From: Bdellovibrionales bacterium
GTDB taxonomy: Bacteria; Bdellovibrionota; Bacteriovoracia; Bacteriovoracales; Bacteriovoracaceae
NCBI GenBank assembly: GCA_030633015.1
Contig: DAOVTR010000034.1
Coordinates: 1 to 9,747, forward strand
Direction: 5' to 3'
DNA length: 9,747 nt
In this document: positions 6,890-9,747 of the stretch, piece after piece
Position numbering within the stretch: the first letter of the stretch is position 1
How the letters are laid out: every line of letters begins with the position of its first letter
Position numbers and translations under genes: made by a program
Notes under the pieces: model-generated
Told to the model about the DNA's origin: nothing
What the model saw: the letters and a program-made list of their open reading frames with translations, nothing else
Database searches by the model: none

Positions 6890-7305
6890 GTCCACTCGAC
6901 CTCTTCAGAATAGTCACTAGTTAACGATTGATTATATGCTCTGGCCGCAAAGAAATAGGTTGCTCCAAATTCAAAGTGGTTCATCACTGATCCATGAATG
7001 TCATTATTTACGGGAGCAGGTAGTCCAATATCGATAAATGATGTATAGCTTCCAGATGTTGTTCCCCAGTAAATAGTGTATCCACTTAATGAGATATCAG
7101 AATTTGGAGTCCAAGCAAAATTTACTTGTGTGCAGTATTGATCATTATGTAAAAAAGTTTGATCCTCATCATCACCAGTTTGTTGATCACAATCAGTGCC
7201 TATACAACTTGAATTGTCTGGTGATTTAATTTGAATATTTTGACTTGGAATACATCCAAATTGCATGAAAATAAAAACAGTGAGATATATACTTTTTAAA
7301 ATCAT
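6874..7305 (-). CDS. Lipoprotein with a fibronectin type III domain
   Basis: The 143-residue protein begins MILKSIYLTVFIFMQFGC, a probable lipoprotein signal whose lipobox (QFGC) is not ideal. A Cys/Asp/Gln-rich linker follows to about residue 55. The single domain (about 60-140) has the FN3 plan: VNFAWTPNSDISLSGYTIYWGTTSG, a G-strand-like FGATYFFAARAYNQSLTSDYSEEV, with the expected Trp and Tyr core positions. FN3 modules in secreted proteins commonly act as spacers or in binding partners or glycans. The ATG at 7303-7305 is preferred. A TTG two codons earlier (7309-7311) lies right against the only SD-like stretch (GCGAG), which is well spaced for the ATG instead. It is the first gene of the - strand operon and overlaps the lyase-like gene by about 16 bases. 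Its role may be to partner the two lyase-like proteins. Confidence 0.74.
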   Translation of the reverse strand: MILKSIYLTVFIFMQFGCIPSQNIQIKSPDNSSCIGTDCDQQTGDDEDQTFLHNDQYCTQVNFAWTPNSDISLSGYTIYWGTTSGSYTSFIDIGLPAPVNNDIHGSVMNHFEFGATYFFAARAYNQSLTSDYSEEVEWTCLNI

Positions 7306-7339
7306 AATCAACTCGCAGGTTAAGTTTTCTATACACTCT

Positions 7340-7368
7340 ATTATATCGGGATATATGAGATCATTTAT
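7340..7368 (-). promoter_or_regulatory. Candidate promoter of the lyase-like/FN3 operon
   Basis: On the - strand a perfect TATAAT (7345-7340) lies about 35 bases before the ATG of the FN3 lipoprotein gene. The -35 position at 17 bases (7368-7363, ATAAAT) is poor. As at 2455, only the -10 is consensus. No other promoter is obvious for the four-gene operon. Confidence 0.45.
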
Positions 7369-7467
7369 TAGAAATAGAATAGAATATGTCTAAAGGTGTT
7401 ATTTCAGATAGTTATATATAAGAATTGGTCTTTTTAGCTGTTTTTGGCATTATTTAAGTGCAAATTT

Positions 7468-7501
7468 TTATGGGCATCTATGGTAAAATAGACACCCATA
7501 A
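7468..7501 (-). terminator. Stable hairpin just after sodB; possible terminator
   Basis: On the - strand a 14-bp stem (TTATGGGTGTCTAT with ATAGATGCCCATAA) with loop TTTACC begins 4 bases after the sodB stop. Two of its pairs are G-U in the - strand RNA but would be A/C mismatches in + strand RNA. The structure is therefore better formed in the sodB transcript. It is followed by AAAAATTTG rather than a U-run, so it may protect or process the 3' end instead of terminating. Confidence 0.5.
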
Positions 7502-7505
7502 TTAA

Positions 7506-8084
7506 TTATTTTAGATTTTCGTTAGCAAAATCCCAGTTAGTTAGATTCCAAAATTCTTCCAAATATTTAGGTCTGGCATTTCTATAATCAATATAATAGG
7601 CGTGTTCCCATACATCACAAGTTAGTATCGGCGTTTTTCCATCAGTAAGAGGAGTTCCAGCATTACTTGCTTGGACAATTTCAAGTTTTCCATCATTTTG
7701 CTGAACTAACCAACACCATCCAGCTCCAAATAGAGTTGCAGCTTTCTTTGTAAATTCTTCTCTGAATTTATTAAAATCACCAAAATTTTTATTAATGGCA
7801 TCTGAGATGTTTCCTGTAGGTGTCTGACCACCTTTTGGTGAAAGACAGTTCCAATAGAAAGTATGATTGTATACTTGGGCAGCATTATTAAAAATACCAC
7901 CTTTTGAAGTTGTAATAATCTCGTTTAAATTTTGATTTTCATGCTCGGTACCTTTAATCAAATTATTAAGGTTGTTAACATAAGCTTGATGATGTTTTCC
8001 GTGATGATATTCAAGTGTCTCTTTAGAAATATGTGGAGCAAGGGCGTCCATTTCGTAAGGGAGTTTTGGTAAAGTGTGTTCCAT
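7506..8084 (-). CDS. sodB: Superoxide dismutase, Fe/Mn family (iron-type)
   Basis: This cytosolic enzyme converts superoxide to oxygen and hydrogen peroxide. Its 192 residues match the E. coli SodB length, and the sequence is close throughout: [72 protein letters not shown]. All four metal ligands are in place: His27, His74, Asp157 and His161. Gln70 in NNAAQ is the outer-sphere Gln position typical of iron-type enzymes. There is no signal peptide. The start is backed by GAGG with a 7-base spacer upstream. It is a monocistronic gene with its own promoter and 3' hairpin. Neighbouring cytochrome bd also deals with oxygen, but the two are too far apart to be one unit. Metal preference from sequence alone is probable, not certain. 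Confidence 0.95.
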   Translation of the reverse strand: MEHTLPKLPYEMDALAPHISKETLEYHHGKHHQAYVNNLNNLIKGTEHENQNLNEIITTSKGGIFNNAAQVYNHTFYWNCLSPKGGQTPTGNISDAINKNFGDFNKFREEFTKKAATLFGAGWCWLVQQNDGKLEIVQASNAGTPLTDGKTPILTCDVWEHAYYIDYRNARPKYLEEFWNLTNWDFANENLK

Positions 8085-8120
8085 ATAAACCTCATTTTTA
8101 GTTATTAATATCTCTGATTA

Positions 8121-8148
8121 GTTATATTCAATATTTCATAAAGTTCAA
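8121..8148 (-). promoter_or_regulatory. Candidate sodB promoter
   Basis: On the - strand TTGAAC (8148-8143) and TATAAC (8126-8121) are 16 bases apart, about 37 bases before the sodB ATG. A second possible promoter lies further up: TTGTCA (8181-8176) and GATATT (8158-8153), 17 bases apart. Either could serve. They fill most of the 121-base gap between the dehydrogenase stop and sodB. No terminator hairpin for the dehydrogenase gene is visible there. Confidence 0.45.
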
Positions 8149-8205
8149 GAAAAATATCAAATATAGTGTAAAACCTGACAATTGTATGTTTTGTTCTTTG
8201 AAAAA

Positions 8206-9360
8206 TTAAACGATTTGCTCAAGAATACTTTGCAAATTTGCTTGGGTTAGAAGGCGAGGATTATTTTTGACTCTACTAGGAGAGAGGCCATCTCTTATTA
8301 TAATGCTAATATTATCTTTTGAAATGTTAAATTGTTTTAAACTGGTTTTTAATTCAAGTTTGGTCATTAAATTAATCAGAAATTTTTTGGTTTCATTACA
8401 AGTTTTTGTTCCAAGAAATTGATTGATTTCGCCTATGGTTTTTTTAACATAATCAACGCCTCTTGTATCAAGAAGAGATTCAGAGTCGACGTTATAATTA
8501 AATTCAAAAAAATATGGAAGTGTGAGCCCAACAGCTTGACCATGGGGAATATTAAAGTGGGCAGTCATGGGATATGATACTGCGTGAGGAGCAGTTGTTT
8601 TGGTAATTTGAATTGCTCGTCCTGCTAAATTTGCACCTTCAGCAATTTTAAGCCGAATTTCATCAGTAGGATTATTGAATGCAATTTCTAAGTTATTAAT
8701 TAAAAGTTCAATGGACTTTCTAGAATACTCTTTTGATATATCAGTTGAATTAATATTCCAATATGATTCAATGGCCTGTGAGAGAGCGTCCATTCCTGTA
8801 TATGCTGTTATATGTTTTGTAAGATCTTTTGTAAAAATAGGATCAATAGTAGCGAATGTTGGTAGTATTAACTCATTATCTAGGGAAAACTTTTTTTTAT
8901 TAATATATACAGTCGCAAACTGGGTGGATTCACTGCCTGTTCCAGAGGTGGTCGGTATGGCAATTAGAGGTATTGTTTTTTTGTGTATTAAATTTTCTTT
9001 TTTTAAAAAATAATCTTCAGGAGTAAAGTCTTGATGAGCAAAAAAGGTTATCATTTTTGCAGCATCAATCACACTACCTCCACCGACGGCAATTACACAG
9101 TCGAAATCATTTTTTTTAAAAACATTAACTCCTTCATTAACTTCTTCAATAGTCGGATTTGGTGAGTTTTCTGAAAAACGATAGAAATTTCTATCTTCAA
9201 CAACTGATTCAATTAATTTTTTAAATCCTGAGTTTTCGTAAGATTTTCTTCCAGTACATAAGAAGATATTTGATATATTTAAGTTGTTTATTATTGTTTT
9301 TAGAACATCAATGCTTTTGGTACCAATGTATATTTCTTGTTTGTTTATCTTATTAATCAT
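8206..9360 (-). CDS. Iron-type alcohol dehydrogenase, phosphonoacetaldehyde reductase-like
   Basis: The 384-residue protein is a group III (iron-containing) alcohol dehydrogenase. It shows the NAD(P)-binding GGGSVID (93-99), IPTTSGTGSE (135-144) and the metal-site region. It closely resembles what I recall of phosphonoacetaldehyde reductases (PhpC type): SLDNELILPTFATIDP, GMDALSQAIESYWNINST, ITKTTAPHAVSYPMT, IPHGQAVGLTLPYF and the C-terminal NNPRLLT. Those enzymes reduce phosphonoacetaldehyde to 2-hydroxyethylphosphonate. Predicted metal ligands are Asp191, His259 and His273. The fourth position, His in FucO-type enzymes, is Gln195 here. The start ATG at 9360 has no SD, but no better start is seen and the N-terminus is of family length. 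The divergent neighbour is a nucleotidyltransferase, which fits a phosphonate or surface-sugar decoration locus. Substrate assignment is an inference; other aldehydes are possible. Confidence 0.82.
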   Translation of the reverse strand: MINKINKQEIYIGTKSIDVLKTIINNLNISNIFLCTGRKSYENSGFKKLIESVVEDRNFYRFSENSPNPTIEEVNEGVNVFKKNDFDCVIAVGGGSVIDAAKMITFFAHQDFTPEDYFLKKENLIHKKTIPLIAIPTTSGTGSESTQFATVYINKKKFSLDNELILPTFATIDPIFTKDLTKHITAYTGMDALSQAIESYWNINSTDISKEYSRKSIELLINNLEIAFNNPTDEIRLKIAEGANLAGRAIQITKTTAPHAVSYPMTAHFNIPHGQAVGLTLPYFFEFNYNVDSESLLDTRGVDYVKKTIGEINQFLGTKTCNETKKFLINLMTKLELKTSLKQFNISKDNISIIIRDGLSPSRVKNNPRLLTQANLQSILEQIV

Positions 9361-9396
9361 TATTTATTGTCATTTTTGTTATAACTTTATATAAAA

Positions 9397-9442
9397 CAGT
9401 ACATTATCAACCATAGAGTTGTCTATGATTGATAATGTACTG
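9397..9442. repeat. Near-perfect 20-bp inverted repeat between divergent genes
   Basis: Arm CAGTACATTATCAACCATAG (9397-9416) and arm CTATGATTGATAATGTACTG (9423-9442) are complementary at 19 of 20 positions around a 6-base centre, AGTTGT. The single mismatch would be a G-U pair in - strand RNA. The repeat sits in the 125-base space between the dehydrogenase and nucleotidyltransferase starts. Each arm contains TTGATAATGTACTG reading outward, with TATA-rich sequence after it on both sides (TATAATATAAG on +, TATATAAAG on -). This looks like an operator or paired divergent promoter elements. There is no T-run, so it is not an intrinsic terminator. Confidence 0.7.
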
Positions 9443-9455
9443 CATATAATATAAG
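9429..9455 (+). promoter_or_regulatory. Possible promoter of the nucleotidyltransferase gene
   Basis: TTGATA (9429-9434) lies inside the right arm of the inverted repeat. TATAAG (9450-9455) follows with 15 bases between. The stronger TATAAT at 9445-9450 is too close to that -35 (10 bases). Transcription would start about 25 bases before the gene. Spacing is not ideal, so this is tentative. Confidence 0.35.
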
Positions 9456-9485
9456 ATTCATAAAATTTTAAGTAAGGAATTTTTT

Positions 9486-9747
9486 ATGAAAATTAAAAAA
9501 GCAGTTATTGTAGCCGCGGGTAAGTCTAGCCGTTTGTATCCTAGAACTACCAGTTGTCCTAAAGCTCTGCTTAAAATAGGTAACAAGCATATAATTAAGT
9601 ATTCTATTGATACATTAAAAAAAATGGGAGTTGAGGAGATTAGTATTGTAACAGAATATATGGCAGATCTTTTTCTTAAGTAGCTTGGATCTTATTATAT
9701 ATATATTTATAATCCATTTTTTTCTCATTGCAATAATCTAGGTTCCC
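9486..9747 (+). pseudogene. Nucleotidyltransferase N-terminus interrupted by in-frame TAG; continues beyond window
   Basis: The frame starts MKIKKAVIVAAGKSSRLYPRT and continues CPKALLKIGNKHIIKYSIDTL and GVEEISIVTEYMADLFLK. This is the N-terminal Rossmann part of an NTP-transferase of the sugar-phosphate, phosphocholine (LicC) or phosphonate cytidylyltransferase type. AAGKSSR is the NTP-binding loop and CPKALL holds the conserved Pro-Lys. A TAG at 9681-9683 stops it after 65 residues, against a family length of over 220. Directly after the stop the same frame continues LGSYYIYIYNPFF and then SHCNNLGS to the window end. This matches the family's YNPF...NN..S motif, so the reading frame is intact apart from one codon (CAG or AAG would repair it). 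The ATG has SD AAGGA (9474-9478) with a 7-base spacer. It could be a nonsense pseudogene, a base error or read-through. TAG is used as an ordinary stop by several neighbouring genes. Confidence 0.78.

Noticed and set aside
7303..7311. TTG at 7309-7311 as the start of the FN3 lipoprotein
   Set aside because: The only SD-like stretch (GCGAG) is directly against the TTG, whereas the ATG two codons later has suitable spacing and gives a normal lipoprotein signal.
7321..7467. Possible small gene or RNA in the 194-base gap between the FN3 gene and sodB
   Set aside because: No frame of useful length with an SD and no further structure beyond the promoter candidate and the sodB hairpin were seen.
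8675..9013. 112-residue open frame on the + strand opposite the dehydrogenase gene
   Set aside because: It lies wholly antisense to a strongly conserved enzyme, has no SD or domain pattern, and is explained as a shadow of that gene's codons.
9690..9710. TAT/ATA-rich run as a simple repeat
   Set aside because: It is short and translates in the nucleotidyltransferase frame as part of a recognisable motif (YYIYIYNPFF), so it is better explained as coding.

Overview
The window is AT-rich Gram-negative-type DNA. It encodes three predicted lipoproteins, three proteins with Sec signal peptides, a probable outer-membrane barrel and a cytochrome bd oxidase. The oxidase has the CydB form (FVQGGQ in the first helix) that I associate with Bacteroidota and some other lineages. 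The SodB is close to the proteobacterial iron form. AT-rich coding, many small lipoproteins and Pro/Thr/Asp linkers would suit a Bdellovibrionota/Bacteriovoracia-type or similar marine bacterium, but no rRNA or other marker is present, so this is a weak inference.

Region 1 (1-2115, + strand) is a cytochrome bd quinol oxidase operon. It holds the 3' part of cydA, a complete cydB, and a 39-residue single-helix protein that may be a CydX/CydS-like accessory subunit. A strong intrinsic terminator closes it. Region 2 (2116-4098, + strand) has three separate genes: a YkoF/MTH1187-family thiamine-binding-type protein, a secreted probable outer-membrane barrel protein with a consensus -10 box, and a secreted alpha/beta hydrolase with a GHSHG nucleophile elbow.

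Region 3 (7345-4099, - strand) is a compact operon for cell-envelope or secreted proteins. In transcription order it encodes an FN3-domain lipoprotein, a polysaccharide-lyase-like lipoprotein, a secreted diverged relative of that lyase-like protein, and an unusual putative lipoprotein with a methyltransferase-like fold. Genes overlap or lie within 15 bases of each other. The last gene meets the hydrolase gene tail to tail with no base between the stop codons. The theme is probably binding or cleavage of an extracellular acidic polysaccharide.

Region 4 (7468-9360, - strand) holds sodB, with its own promoter and a strong 3' hairpin, and an iron-type alcohol dehydrogenase that resembles phosphonoacetaldehyde reductases. 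Region 5 (9361-9747) is a divergent intergenic space containing a near-perfect 20-bp inverted repeat, followed on the + strand by the start of a sugar/choline/phosphonate-type nucleotidyltransferase. That gene is interrupted by an in-frame TAG, but recognisable family sequence continues in the same frame to the end of the window. The dehydrogenase and nucleotidyltransferase together suggest the edge of a phosphonate (2-hydroxyethylphosphonate) or surface-glycan decoration locus lying mostly to the right of the window.

The main points worth following are the small protein after cydB, the nonsense-interrupted nucleotidyltransferase, the intergenic dyad, and the lipoprotein/methyltransferase hybrid. 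No rRNA, tRNA, CRISPR array or insertion sequence was seen. No non-coding stretch exceeds 200 bases.
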